Notes: generated by a model from the sequence alone, not told the origin. Numbered from the stretch's first letter, positions 25,454 through 34,421 are shown. The stretch: DNA of 64,000 nucleotides from Lysobacter antibioticus (GCF_001442535.1 NZ_CP013141.1:3378821-3442820), one strand, 5' to 3'. Numbers and translations: made by a program.

Positions 25454-26902
25454 ATGGATTTCCCGAAGCTGCAGCAGTTCGTCGATCGTATCTGGCCGGA
25501 CGAGATCCTGCCGGCCTTGTGCGAGTACATCGCGATTCCCTGCGAGTCGCCGGCATTCGACCCCGACTGGGACGCGAACGGCCATATGCAGCGCGCGGTC
25601 GAGCTGATGACGGGCTGGGCGCGCCAGCACCTGCGCGAAGTGGCGGGCGCGAGCGTGGAAGCGCTGTGCCTGCCCGGGCGTACGCCGCTGATCTTCATCG
25701 ACCTCCCGGCGGTCCGCAGCGCGGGTGCGCCGGTGTTGATCTACGGCCATCTCGACAAACAGCCGCCGATGGCCGGATGGGCGATGGGCCGCAGCGCCTG
25801 GGCGCCGAGCCTCGAAGGCGATCGCCTGTATGGCCGCGGCGGCGCCGACGACGGCTATGCGATGTTCGCCGCGATCGCCGCGGTCCTGGGCTTGCGCGAG
25901 CAAGGCCTGGCGCATCCGCGCTGCATGATCCTGATCGAAGCCAGCGAGGAATCCAGCAGCATCGATCTGCCGGCCTACATCGAGCATCTGGCGCCGCGCC
26001 TGGGCGAACCGGGCCTGATCGTCGCCTTGGATGCAGGCTGCGGCAATTACGAGCAGTTGTGGACGACGACCTCCCTACGCGGCCAGGTCGCCGGGAGTTT
26101 GAGCGTGCGCGTGCTCGACGACGGCGTGCATTCCGGCGATGCCTCCGGCATCGTGCCGTCGAGTTTCCGCATTGCGCGGCGTTTGTTGTCGCGACTCGAA
26201 GACGCCGACAGCGGCGAGGTCATCGCCGACTTCCAGGCCGAGATTCCGCCGGCGCGGCGCGCCCAGGCCGAGACCGCGGCGGCGGCCTTGGGCGAGGGAC
26301 TGGTCGAGAGCTTTCCGTTCCACCGCGACACCCGGGCGGTCAGCGAGCTGCCAGCCGAGCTCGCCCTCAACCGCGCCTGGCGCGCGCAACTGGCGATCAC
26401 CGGTCTCGATGGCCTGCCGGCCGTGGCCCAGGCCGCCGCGGTGATGCAGCCGTTCACCACGCTCAAGCTCAGCCTGCGCCTGCCGCCGACGCTCGATCCG
26501 GTAGCGGCGGGGCAGCGTTTGAAGACGTTGCTGGAAGCCGACCCGCCGTATCGCAGCGAGGTCTCGTTCGCGATCGATTTCACCAGCCCGGGCTGGCATG
26601 CGCCCGCGGTCTCGCCCTGGCTCGAAGCCAGCCTGGAGCGCGCCTCGCAACGCGCCTTCGGTCGGTCCAGCGCCTTGATCGGCGGGGGCGGCGGCATTCC
26701 CTTCCTGGCCATGCTCGGCGAGCGTTTTCCGCAGGTGCAGTTCGTCGTCACCGGCGTGCTCGGGCCGCAGTCCAACGCGCACGGGCCCAACGAGTTCCTG
26801 CACCTGCCGACCGCGCACCGCATCACCGCGGTGGTCGCGCAACTGCTGCACGATGCCGGCGAGCCGCGCCAGGCACTCGCTTCCGCAGCGTTTGCAGCGT
26901 AA
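25454..26902 (+). CDS. M20-family metallopeptidase (dipeptidase/deacylase)
   Basis: A 482-residue cytoplasmic zinc hydrolase. The M20 metal ligands are H99 with D101 in YGHLDKQP, D132 in GRGGADDGYAMF, the catalytic and ligand pair E165/E166 in EASEESSS, an Asp in ALDAGCGNY, and the C-terminal His in QSNAHGPNEF. The dimerisation insert lies between ~205 and ~330. It probably cleaves a dipeptide or N-acyl amino acid. Divergence from an Lrp regulator and closeness to an amino-acid lyase suggest a catabolic set for an unusual amino acid or dipeptide; this is inference. Confidence 0.92.
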   Translation: MDFPKLQQFVDRIWPDEILPALCEYIAIPCESPAFDPDWDANGHMQRAVELMTGWARQHLREVAGASVEALCLPGRTPLIFIDLPAVRSAGAPVLIYGHLDKQPPMAGWAMGRSAWAPSLEGDRLYGRGGADDGYAMFAAIAAVLGLREQGLAHPRCMILIEASEESSSIDLPAYIEHLAPRLGEPGLIVALDAGCGNYEQLWTTTSLRGQVAGSLSVRVLDDGVHSGDASGIVPSSFRIARRLLSRLEDADSGEVIADFQAEIPPARRAQAETAAAALGEGLVESFPFHRDTRAVSELPAELALNRAWRAQLAITGLDGLPAVAQAAAVMQPFTTLKLSLRLPPTLDPVAAGQRLKTLLEADPPYRSEVSFAIDFTSPGWHAPAVSPWLEASLERASQRAFGRSSALIGGGGGIPFLAMLGERFPQVQFVVTGVLGPQSNAHGPNEFLHLPTAHRITAVVAQLLHDAGEPRQALASAAFAA

Positions 26903-26966
26903 CGACACCCAGCCGATCCGCGCACGCTGTCTTTCACTCACCCCGTCATCCCGTAAAGGCCCCGCC

Positions 26967-27584
26967 ATGCAACTGCTTTATCAGACCCACTCGCCGTACG
27001 CGCGCAAGGCCCTGGTGTTCGCCCACGAAGCCGGCCTGGCCGGGCGCATCGAGGTCGTGCACCACGAGACCAGCCCGACCCTGCGCAACGAAGCGGTGTA
27101 TGCGCAGAACCCGCTCGGCAAGGTGCCGGTGCTGATCCGCGCCGGCGAGCCGGCGATCTTCGATTCCGACATCATCTGCGCTTATCTCGACACCTTGCAC
27201 GACGGCCGCCCGCTGATCCCCGCACAGGGCGAGGCGCGCTGGCATGCGCTGCGCTTGCAGGCGGTCGCCCAGGGCCTGGCCGATGCCGGCATCAAGGTGC
27301 GCTGGGAAACCGTGCGCCGCCCGGAAGCTTTTCGCTTCCCGGCGTTGCGCGACGGCTACACCGAGAAACTGATCGAGAGCTACGACTGGCTGGAACAAGA
27401 ACTGGACACCGATGCGCCGCTGCACGTCGGCCATATCGCCGTCGCCACCGCGCTGAGCTGGCTCGAGTTCCGCGAGTTGCCGGATTTCCGCGAGGGGCGC
27501 CCGCGCTTGGTCGCCTGGTTCGACGCGTTCGAGCGACGCGCGTCGATGCGCGCCACGCCCTTGTCCGGCGACACCCACGACTGA
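26967..27584 (+). CDS. Glutathione S-transferase family protein
   Basis: A 205-residue GST starting 64 bases after the M20 peptidase. The N-terminus LLYQTHSPYARKALVFAHEAG (~3-23) and the GSH-binding LGKVPVL (~50-56) and FDSDIICAYLD (~65-75) are clear. The C-terminal helical domain includes HVGHIAVATALSWLEFR. It may be co-transcribed with the peptidase. The substrate is unknown. Confidence 0.9.
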   Translation: MQLLYQTHSPYARKALVFAHEAGLAGRIEVVHHETSPTLRNEAVYAQNPLGKVPVLIRAGEPAIFDSDIICAYLDTLHDGRPLIPAQGEARWHALRLQAVAQGLADAGIKVRWETVRRPEAFRFPALRDGYTEKLIESYDWLEQELDTDAPLHVGHIAVATALSWLEFRELPDFREGRPRLVAWFDAFERRASMRATPLSGDTHD

Positions 27585-27805
27585 GTACCCGCCGCCATCG
27601 CGAAGCATGATGGCCTGCGCCGCGTCGCGACCGCGTTCGATGAGGTAGGCGCGGCGGTCGTCGCGCCGGACAGGGGAATGCGGATGCAGGCGGCCGGACA
27701 GGTCCGCCGAGACATCGCGCAATGCTGCGCCGGGCGCCCGCCCTGCGCAGGTTCTCTCCTGCCGACCCGGCTGCGTCATCGCGGCGCCCGACCAGGAGTG
27801 GAATC

Positions 27806-28246
27806 GTGAACAAGATCTTCGGCGGCCTGATCTCGGTGATCCTGCTCGGCGTCTATGTCCACCTCATCACGGTCGCGGTGGAGGTGGTGAACTGCGGCGG
27901 CGCCGCCAACTGCTCGGTGTTCAACGACGGCATGGCCCAGGCGTTTTCGGTGATCGGCGGCCTGGTGTCGGCGCTGGTCATCGCCGAGCTCGCGATCGCC
28001 AAGCCGGGCGAAGCGCCCGGCGCGCGCGTGCTGGACTCCGGCGCTTCGGTCGGCGCGGTGCGCACGGTGACCATCGTCTCGGTGTTGTTCGTGTTGGTAT
28101 GGATCGGCGCGGGGCTGACCGCCTTCATGGTCGGGCTGTACCACCCCAAGGCGTTGCCGGTGCTGACCACCCACGGCCAAGCCTGGCTCGGCCTGGCGGT
28201 GTCGGCCGCCTATGCCTATTTCGGACTCTCGCCCGGCGGTCGTTGA
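27806..28246 (+). CDS. Small inner-membrane protein of unknown function
   Basis: A 146-residue protein with about four hydrophobic segments: ISVILLGVYVHLITVAVEVV (~9-28), AFSVIGGLVSALVIAELAIA (~46-65), TVTIVSVLFVLVWIGAGLTAFMVGL (~87-111) and AWLGLAVSAAYAYFGL (~126-141). A Cys pair (NCGGAANCS) sits in the first loop, perhaps in the periplasm. The best start is the GTG at 27806, preceded by CCAGGAGTG; the frame runs open upstream to 27722 without signal-like character. I do not recognise the family. Confidence 0.7.
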   Translation: MNKIFGGLISVILLGVYVHLITVAVEVVNCGGAANCSVFNDGMAQAFSVIGGLVSALVIAELAIAKPGEAPGARVLDSGASVGAVRTVTIVSVLFVLVWIGAGLTAFMVGLYHPKALPVLTTHGQAWLGLAVSAAYAYFGLSPGGR

Positions 28247-28276
28247 CCGCCATCGGAGTGCGACCGCACCGCGTCG

Positions 28277-29122
28277 TCAGTCGCGCGGTTGCGTATGCGA
28301 CAGCGCCCGCTCCGGCGGCCCGAACAACTGTCCGACCACACCGCGCAGACCGCGCGCGCGCCAGGCGTCGCCGAACATCGCGATCCATTCGTGGAAGGTC
28401 AGCCGGATCGGGTTGTGCCCGCGCACCTGGCCGACGATGCCGTACTCGCAGGGCACGTCCGCGTCTTCCTCGGTATAGGTGCCGAACAGCTTGTCCCAGA
28501 CGATCAGCACGCCGGCGTAATTCCGGTCGATGTATTGCGGGTTGCGCGCATGGTGGACGCGGTGATGCGAGGGCGTGTTGAAGACCTTCTCGAACCAACC
28601 GAGCTTGCCCACCGCCTGGGTGTGGACGAAGAACTGGAAGCCCAGGTTGATCGCGACCACCGCGACGATATGGCGGGGCTCGAAACCGATCCAGGCCAAG
28701 GGCAGCCAGAACAGCCACATGCCCGAAATCGGATAGGTCAGGCTTTGCCGGAACGCGGTCGACAGGTTGAGCCGCTCGGAGGAATGGTGGGTGACGTGCG
28801 AGGCCCACAGCCAGCGCACCCGGTGGCTGCTGCGGTGGAACCAGTAATAGAAGAAATCCTGGGCCACGAACAACGCCGCGATGGTCCACCACGACGCCGG
28901 CGGCAGTTCGAACAGGCGGTGGGCGTAGACGGCGTAGTACAGGCCGATCACCAGCAACCAGGCGATCGCGTCGCTGGCCTGGTGCATCAGCGCCAGCGCC
29001 GCGTTCGACAGGGTGTCGCGCAGGCTGTATTGCTCCGGCCGGCGTTTGCGCCAGTACCAGGCCTCGACGCCGATCAGCAGCAGGAAGACCGGCGCCATCG
29101 CCAGCAGTATCCACTCCTGCAT
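28277..29122 (-). CDS. Sterol desaturase / fatty acid hydroxylase superfamily protein
   Basis: A 281-residue membrane di-iron enzyme. The eight-histidine signature is present: FHRSSHRVRW (~95-104), HVTHHSSER (~108-116) and the distal SHHRVHHARN (~185-194). Membrane segments at ~5-22, ~52-70, ~78-95 and ~132-165 surround these boxes. It should hydroxylate or desaturate a lipid at the inner membrane. Its ATG overlaps the stop of the SRPBCC gene by one base (TGATG), so the two are translationally coupled. The lipid substrate is unknown. Confidence 0.92.
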   Translation of the reverse strand: MQEWILLAMAPVFLLLIGVEAWYWRKRRPEQYSLRDTLSNAALALMHQASDAIAWLLVIGLYYAVYAHRLFELPPASWWTIAALFVAQDFFYYWFHRSSHRVRWLWASHVTHHSSERLNLSTAFRQSLTYPISGMWLFWLPLAWIGFEPRHIVAVVAINLGFQFFVHTQAVGKLGWFEKVFNTPSHHRVHHARNPQYIDRNYAGVLIVWDKLFGTYTEEDADVPCEYGIVGQVRGHNPIRLTFHEWIAMFGDAWRARGLRGVVGQLFGPPERALSHTQPRD

Positions 29123-29631
29123 CAATCGCGCTCCCGTCGCCAGGCGGCTTCCAGGGCCTCGGCCATGCGCTCCAGGCATTGCCGCATCGCCACTTGCATG
29201 AAGCCGTGCAGCAAGGGCCAGGCGAACGGCCAGGCCAGGACGTTGGTCAGTTCGAAGTCGTAGCGCCAGAGCACGCGCGTGGAGGTCGGCGTGTTGGCCG
29301 AGCGCTCGATCGATTCGGCGGCGAAGGTCCAGTCGGCGTGGCCTTCGCGCGCGAGCCAGGCCAGCGGCCCGCGGAACCCGCTCAAGGTATAGGCGTGGCG
29401 GCGCGGCGGATCGAACGCAGTGATGCGCTCCATCAGGCGCGAGCCGTCCTCATTCTCCAGGCTGCGCATGCTGCCGACCGCGGGCGGCGCCAGGGGGGTG
29501 ATGCGGTGCAGGCCGGGAATCGGGCCGTAGCCTTCGAACAGGGCCGGGAAGCGCTCAGGGTCCAGGGCCAACGCGAACACCGCCTCGGGCGTGGCGGAGA
29601 TGCTGCGTTCGGCGAGTAGGGAGACGCGCAT
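29122..29631 (-). CDS. SRPBCC (polyketide cyclase/START-like) protein
   Basis: A 169-residue START-fold protein. Typical elements are the N-terminal strand SLLAERSISATPEAVFALAL, a central ERITAFDPPRRHAYTLSG and a final amphipathic helix FMQVAMRQCLERMAEALEAA. It probably binds or carries a lipid. It is the first gene of a two-gene unit with the sterol-desaturase-like enzyme, so it may deliver substrate to or receive product from that enzyme; this is inferred from the one-base overlap. Confidence 0.85.
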   Translation of the reverse strand: MRVSLLAERSISATPEAVFALALDPERFPALFEGYGPIPGLHRITPLAPPAVGSMRSLENEDGSRLMERITAFDPPRRHAYTLSGFRGPLAWLAREGHADWTFAAESIERSANTPTSTRVLWRYDFELTNVLAWPFAWPLLHGFMQVAMRQCLERMAEALEAAWRRERD

Positions 29632-29751
29632 TCAGCGAGTCTAGAAGGTCGCACGCGGCGAATCCATACGCCGGCGCAGGTTCTGCGTGGACGGTCGCGA
29701 TTCCCTGCCAGGCGGGGCGGGGATCTGGCTTTGCCGTTTATCGACTCGCGC

Positions 29752-30432
29752 TCAGCGCAGCCACTCCTCGACCAGTGGCGGCACGACCGCGGTCGCCGTG
29801 CCTTGCAGGAAGCGATAGCCGCGCGGCACTTCCTGCGGCTCGGGCGAGACGAAGCAGCGCTCGGCCGAGAACGGGGCATACGCGACCAGGCCGGCAGCCG
29901 GGTAGACGCTCAGCGAGGTGCCGATCGCCAACACCTTGGCCGCGGTCGAGAAATGCGCCTCAGCCTCGTCCATGTGACGTACGGCTTCGCCGAACCAGAC
30001 CACGTCGGGGCGCAGCTGGCTGCCGCGTTCGCACAGGTCGCCGAGTTCGATCAGCGGGCGCTTCAGCGGATAGATTCGTTCCGGGGCGACGGTGTTGCGC
30101 GCCTTGAGGATTTCGCCGTGCACGTGGATCACCGTCGACGAACCCGCGCGTTCGTGCAGGTCGTCGATGTTCTGGGTGATCACTACGACCTCGTACTTCT
30201 CCTCGAGCCGGGCGATGGCGAGGTGGGCGGCGTTCGGCCGCGCCGCCAGCACGCCCTTGCGGCGCTCGTTGTAGAAGCGCAGCACGGTGGCCGGGTCGCG
30301 CTGCCACGCCTGTGGCGAGGCAACGTCTTCGAGGCGGTATTCGTGCCAAAGCCCGCCCATGTCGCGGAAGGTCTTGAGCCCGCTCTCGGCGCTGACGCCA
30401 GCGCCGGTGAAGACGACGATCTTGTCTTTCAC
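29752..30432 (-). CDS. cobB: SIR2-family NAD-dependent protein deacylase lacking zinc cysteines
   Basis: A 226-residue sirtuin. NAD-binding motifs are GAGVSAESGLKTFRD (~10-24) and TQNIDDLHERAG (~86-97); the catalytic His is H105 in HVHGE. The Tyr-x-x-Arg pair that favours succinyl/malonyl-lysine is present in FYNERR (Y54, R57). The segment that normally carries the C-x2-C...C-x-C zinc tetrad (after HGE, up to WFGEAV) holds only one Cys, so no structural zinc site is apparent. The start is the GTG at 30432 (VKDKIVVFTG); no ATG lies nearby. Transcription appears monocistronic. Confidence 0.92.
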   Translation of the reverse strand: MKDKIVVFTGAGVSAESGLKTFRDMGGLWHEYRLEDVASPQAWQRDPATVLRFYNERRKGVLAARPNAAHLAIARLEEKYEVVVITQNIDDLHERAGSSTVIHVHGEILKARNTVAPERIYPLKRPLIELGDLCERGSQLRPDVVWFGEAVRHMDEAEAHFSTAAKVLAIGTSLSVYPAAGLVAYAPFSAERCFVSPEPQEVPRGYRFLQGTATAVVPPLVEEWLR

Positions 30433-30786
30433 GACGGTGCCCGCTCGGTCGGCACGATGAATCCGTTGCGATGAACCCGATGAGTGGCGTGTTGCATGGC
30501 TCGAACCTGTTGCCGGAGAAAGCGGAGGCGTAGCTCCGGACAGGAGGATATCCGAGACCGCCGCCCGCTGTTTTCGCGGCAGCGGGGGCGAGCGCTTGCC
30601 GATACGGCCGAACCGTGGGGCGGCAGGATCGTGGGTGGCGAGCGCTTTCAACCCTGGCGCCGGTCCGTGCATCTGTCGTTGGGCGCGGGCGTGCCGGTCC
30701 GCGTGCGACCTGCGGCCGATGCCGCCGGATCGGCCGTCTACTATCGTCGACGGATCATCGGCACGAGAACGAACCAGGAGTCGGGA
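30433..30786. other. 354-base divergent intergenic region
   Basis: G+C-rich spacer between the sirtuin and amidohydrolase starts. No convincing ORF, repeat or hairpin terminator is visible. The downstream end has the AGGAG ribosome-binding site of the amidohydrolase, and TACTAT near 30738-30743 is a possible -10 element. Confidence 0.4.
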
Positions 30787-32298
30787 ATGATCGCTTACTT
30801 GTTGGCTTTGACCTTGGGAGCCACGAATCCTTCGGGCGCGACCGACACGGCCCCGGCGCAAGCGGCCGGCACCTGGCTGGTGTCCGACGTCACCGTGATC
30901 CCGGCCGATACCGACGAGGTGTTGCCGCACCGCAGCGTGCTGATCCGCGACGGCCGCGTCGTGCGCATCCTGGCGCCGGGCGCGAAGGCGGAGGCGAGCG
31001 ATGCGACGATCATCGACGGACGCGGCAAATACCTGGTGCCCGGGTTCGTCGATGCGCACGTGCACCTCGCCAACGAGGGCGCGATTCGCGACAGCAAGGA
31101 TCCGGCGATCTCAGGGCTCGACCTCGGGCAGACGCATCGCTACGACCGCCAGGTGATGCTGGGTTTGCTCAAGGCCGGGGTGACCGGCGCGGCCAACCTC
31201 GGCGGCGGGCCGCGCAGCGACGAAGACCTGCTGTGGCTGCGCGAGGAAATCGCCGCCGGCCGTATCGCCGGCCCGCAGTTGTATGTCGGCAAGCGCATCA
31301 ACGGCCCGCGCGCCGCGGTCGCGCTGCAACCGGCCGCAACGGTGCCGGCCTCGAAGCCGGAGGCGCCGACTACCGCCGCCGACGGCGCCGAGGCGGTACG
31401 TCTGGCGCGCGAGCGTGGCTACGATTTCATCAAGCCCTACCAGTTCCTCAACCGCGAGACCTATCGCGCGGTCGTCGACGAGGCCGGGCGGCAGGGCATG
31501 ATCACCAGCGGCCATCTGCCCGAGCTGGGTTGCGCGAGCTGCGCCGACCGCGCCTTCGCCTTCGCCCATCCGATGGACAACATCGCCCACAGCGAAGAGT
31601 TGACCCGCTACGCGCGCATCGGCAGCGACCTGTCGCCGCGCGACCTCGATGCGCTGGCCGATAGGGTCGCCGAGCGCAAGATCGCGGTCACGCCGACTCT
31701 GGTCACGCTCAAGACCATCGTCGGTATGTACGTGCAGCGCGCGGTGCCGCCGGTGCCGGGCGATTGGGCGGCGCGCGTCGACCCGGTCACCCGCATCGAT
31801 TGGGCGCCGCCGGCCAACCGCTACCTGAGCCAGGCCTTCCGCGACCAGGACGGCGCCGATACTTTCTCGGCCGGCTACGACTTCGCCCGCGTGTTGACCC
31901 GGCAGTTGTGGAAACGCGGTGTGCCGCTCACGGTCGGCACCGATGCCTCTCTGCCGGGCCTGGTCTTCGGCGTGTCGGTGCAACAGGAAATGATCGAATT
32001 GCGCGAGATCGGCCTGCGCCCGATCGAGGTGTTGCGCGCGGCCTCGATCAATGCGCATCGCTTGTTCGACCCCAAGGGCGGCAGCGGCGCGGTGCGCGAG
32101 GGCGAGCGCGCCAATCTGGTGCTGCTCGACGCCGACCCGCTGGCCGACCTCCACAACGTCGGCAAGATCGCCGGCGTGTTCGCGCAGGGGCGCTGGTTGC
32201 CAATGGCCGAGATCGACCGCCGTCTGGACGAGGGGCGGGCCTTCGAGCAGGCATTGACGAGGCAGATCCAGGCGCACAAGGCGCATCCGGCCGAGTGA
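30787..32298 (+). CDS. Exported amidohydrolase-family metal-dependent hydrolase
   Basis: A 503-residue amidohydrolase-superfamily enzyme. The strand-1 metal motif is VDAHVHLANEG, a Lys in YDFIKPYQF is placed to be the bridging carboxylated lysine, H in TSGHLPELG and H in FAHPMDN follow, and the last metal Asp is in VGTDASLPG. N- and C-terminal strands (DGRVVRILAPG; ANLVLLDADPL) form the composite beta-sandwich. The short hydrophobic N-terminus (MIAYLLALTLGATN) suggests export. It probably hydrolyses a cyclic amide or dipeptide-like bond; the substrate is not evident. Starts 7 bases after AGGAG. Confidence 0.9.
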   Translation: MIAYLLALTLGATNPSGATDTAPAQAAGTWLVSDVTVIPADTDEVLPHRSVLIRDGRVVRILAPGAKAEASDATIIDGRGKYLVPGFVDAHVHLANEGAIRDSKDPAISGLDLGQTHRYDRQVMLGLLKAGVTGAANLGGGPRSDEDLLWLREEIAAGRIAGPQLYVGKRINGPRAAVALQPAATVPASKPEAPTTAADGAEAVRLARERGYDFIKPYQFLNRETYRAVVDEAGRQGMITSGHLPELGCASCADRAFAFAHPMDNIAHSEELTRYARIGSDLSPRDLDALADRVAERKIAVTPTLVTLKTIVGMYVQRAVPPVPGDWAARVDPVTRIDWAPPANRYLSQAFRDQDGADTFSAGYDFARVLTRQLWKRGVPLTVGTDASLPGLVFGVSVQQEMIELREIGLRPIEVLRAASINAHRLFDPKGGSGAVREGERANLVLLDADPLADLHNVGKIAGVFAQGRWLPMAEIDRRLDEGRAFEQALTRQIQAHKAHPAE

Positions 32299-32343
32299 GC
32301 GCAGCGGCTTACGCTGGCCGCCGCGGTCGGGCAAGATCGCGGC

Positions 32344-32634
32344 ATGGTCTGCGAACATCTGCGCCCGCTCGAACACGCCCTGGCCGCGGCCGGCATGGCG
32401 GTCGGCTTTCGCGGCCAGGCGTGGTCGGAGCAATGCCGCGAATGGGTGTATTACTCGGTGGTGCTCGATATGAAGTCGATTCGCCCGCATCTGCCGGACT
32501 GCGTCGAGCCGCACGAGAACCTGGACCCGCGTTCGGGCCAGGAGCGCGGCTTCTATTGCAGGCAATGCCACGACGGGGTCATGGGCCTGCTCAAGGGCGG
32601 GCGCAGGTTCCGCATGCCGCCGCGCAAGACATGA
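32344..32634 (+). CDS. Small conserved-type hypothetical protein with CxxC
   Basis: A 96-residue soluble ORF with good codon use. Five Cys are visible, with a CRQC pair at ~72-75 (FYCRQCHDG), an early MVCEHL and Trp/Tyr-rich middle (REWVYYSVVLDM). A metal-bound or redox role is possible. I do not recognise the family. It lies 45 bases downstream of the amidohydrolase in the same orientation and may be co-transcribed. Confidence 0.7.
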   Translation: MVCEHLRPLEHALAAAGMAVGFRGQAWSEQCREWVYYSVVLDMKSIRPHLPDCVEPHENLDPRSGQERGFYCRQCHDGVMGLLKGGRRFRMPPRKT

Positions 32635-32719
32635 TCGCGCGCGGCCGAGTGCCTGCCGCGTCGTATTCATCGCGGCACTGCCCGTGGGCAGTCGCCGCGG
32701 ACGCGCGGATAATCGCGGC

Positions 32720-33364
32720 ATGAACGGCCACGGTCTCGTTACGGCGCAGGCGCCGCGCTATGCGGCGTTGTTGATCGATTTCGACGGCGTGCTGCGCCGA
32801 TGGCCGGCCAGCGACGATGCGATCGAAATCGCCCACGGCCTGCCGATCGGCAGTCTGCGGCGTATCGCCTTCGTGCCGGCCTTGCTGGACCAGGCGCTGG
32901 CCGGTCGCATCACCGACGAGCAATGGCGCGAGCAAGTGGCCGAGCGCCTGCGTGCGACCTATCCCGGCAGCGAGGCCGAGGCGGCGGTCGGGCAGTGGTC
33001 GCAGCCTTGCGGACAGCTCGACACCGAGGTCATGGCCTTGCTCGATGCCTGCCATCCCGATCTGCGCCTGGTCCTGGTCAGTAATGCGACCACGCGGCTG
33101 GCGCGCGATCTGCAGACGCTCGGTCTGAGCGAACGCTTCGACGCCGTGGTCAATTCCAGCGAGCTCGGCCTGCTCAAGCCTGAGCCGGAGATCTTCCGCG
33201 CCGCGTTCGCGCGCGCCGGGGTCGAGGCGCGACAGGCGTTGTTCGTCGACGACGACCCCGACAACGTCGCCGCCGCAGCGGCGCTGGGCGCGCACGGCCT
33301 GCGCTATTGCGATTGCGAGGGACTGCGGGGTTGGCTGGAGGCCGCCGGCGTGTTGCGCGACTAG
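32720..33364 (+). CDS. HAD-superfamily hydrolase
   Basis: A 214-residue haloacid dehalogenase-like phosphatase. Motif I is LIDFDGVLRRW (nucleophile and acid Asp), motif II is LVSNATTRL, motif III Lys is in LGLLKPEPEIF, and motif IV is FVDDDPDNV. The cap is the small helical type between motifs I and II. It is probably a cytoplasmic phosphatase for a small phosphorylated metabolite. The ATG at 32720 is used; the longer frame from 32684 adds an Arg-rich stretch of no character. It converges on the FtrA-like regulator. Confidence 0.92.
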   Translation: MNGHGLVTAQAPRYAALLIDFDGVLRRWPASDDAIEIAHGLPIGSLRRIAFVPALLDQALAGRITDEQWREQVAERLRATYPGSEAEAAVGQWSQPCGQLDTEVMALLDACHPDLRLVLVSNATTRLARDLQTLGLSERFDAVVNSSELGLLKPEPEIFRAAFARAGVEARQALFVDDDPDNVAAAAALGAHGLRYCDCEGLRGWLEAAGVLRD

Positions 33365-33389
33365 TTGTGTCGATGCGGGCGAGAGCGGC

Positions 33390-34391
33390 TCACCGATTCG
33401 CAGCCGATGAGGCATCGCGGGCGAAGCGCTCGCGGTAGTCGCGCGGGCTCAGCCCGAGCTTGCGGCGGAAGTGATGGCGCATGGTGATGGCACTGCCGAA
33501 GCCGGTGCTGCCGGCGATGCGGTCGATCGCCCAGGCCGTGGTTTCGAGCAGTTCGCGCGCGCGGTCGACGCGCGCCTGGATCAGCCAGTCGGCCGGAGTC
33601 ATGCCGGTGCTCTGCTTGAAGCGGCGCATGAAGTTACGCTCGCTCATCGCGGCCATGTCGGCGAGCGCCGCCACCGGCAGCGGCTCGGCGAGCCGTTTGC
33701 GCATGCGTTCGAGTAAGGGCGAGAGCGCGTTGCCGGCCTCGCGTTCGATCGGGCGGTCGATGTACTGGGCCTGGCCGCCTTCGCGGTGCGGCGGGATCAC
33801 CAGGCGGCGGGCGACGTGGTTGGCGACCTTCGGCCCCCAGTCGCGACGTACCAGATGCAGGCACAAGTCCAGGCCGGCGGCGCTGCCGGCCGAGGTCAGC
33901 AGGCTGCCTTCGTCGATGTACAAGGCATTCGGATCGACACGGATGCGCGGATGGCGTTCGCGCAGGGCGTCGACGTAGCGCCAGTGCGTGGTCGCGCGGC
34001 GTTCGTCGAGCAGCCCGGTCGCGGCGAGCGCGAACGCGCCCGAGCAGATCGACAGCAGACGCGCGCCGCGCGCATGGGCTTCGCGCAACGCTTCGACGAT
34101 GCGCGTCGGCACCGGCGCATCGATCGAACTCCAACCGGGAATGACCACCGTGCCGGCGCGGACCAGGCGATCGAGTCCGCCATCGGCGGAGATCTTCAGC
34201 CCGTATTGGCCGCGCAAAGGGCGGCGTTGCGCGGCGCAGGTCTCGAAGCGGTACCAGTCGGCGCCGAACTCGGGCCGCGCCAAGCCGAACACCTCGGCGG
34301 CGCAGGAGAACTCGAACGCGCACAGGCCGTCGTAGGCGAGCACGGCGACACGCGGGTTGGTGGGACCGGGGCGGGGTGTCGACTTCGGCAT
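33390..34391 (-). CDS. GlxA/FtrA-type AraC regulator with DJ-1/PfpI domain
   Basis: A regulator of about 333 residues that joins an N-terminal DJ-1/PfpI amidotransferase-like domain (VAVLAYDGLCAFEFSCAAEVF, and LLSICSGAFALAATGLLDERRATTHW with the nucleophile-elbow Cys) to a C-terminal AraC HTH pair (VAALADMAAMSERNFMRRFK and STGFGSAITMRHHFRRKLGLSP). It resembles FtrA. The start could be the ATG at 34391 or 34412; I prefer 34391 because a perfect palindrome at 34406-34421 then stays non-coding. It is divergent from a rhodanese gene, a recurrent pairing, so it probably controls that gene. Confidence 0.9.
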   Translation of the reverse strand: MPKSTPRPGPTNPRVAVLAYDGLCAFEFSCAAEVFGLARPEFGADWYRFETCAAQRRPLRGQYGLKISADGGLDRLVRAGTVVIPGWSSIDAPVPTRIVEALREAHARGARLLSICSGAFALAATGLLDERRATTHWRYVDALRERHPRIRVDPNALYIDEGSLLTSAGSAAGLDLCLHLVRRDWGPKVANHVARRLVIPPHREGGQAQYIDRPIEREAGNALSPLLERMRKRLAEPLPVAALADMAAMSERNFMRRFKQSTGMTPADWLIQARVDRARELLETTAWAIDRIAGSTGFGSAITMRHHFRRKLGLSPRDYRERFARDASSAANR

Positions 34392-34405
34392 GATCTGATC
34401 GATGC

Positions 34406-34421
34406 TTGGCATTTCTGCCAA
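34406..34421. promoter_or_regulatory. Perfect palindrome, candidate FtrA-type operator
   Basis: TTGGCA-TTTC-TGCCAA is a perfect 6+6 inverted repeat 66 bases upstream of the rhodanese start and overlapping or abutting the 5' end of the divergent regulator gene. Related half-sites (TGGCTGGC, AATGGC) follow within 40 bases. Its symmetry and position fit a binding site for the adjacent AraC-type regulator controlling both genes. Confidence 0.5.
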
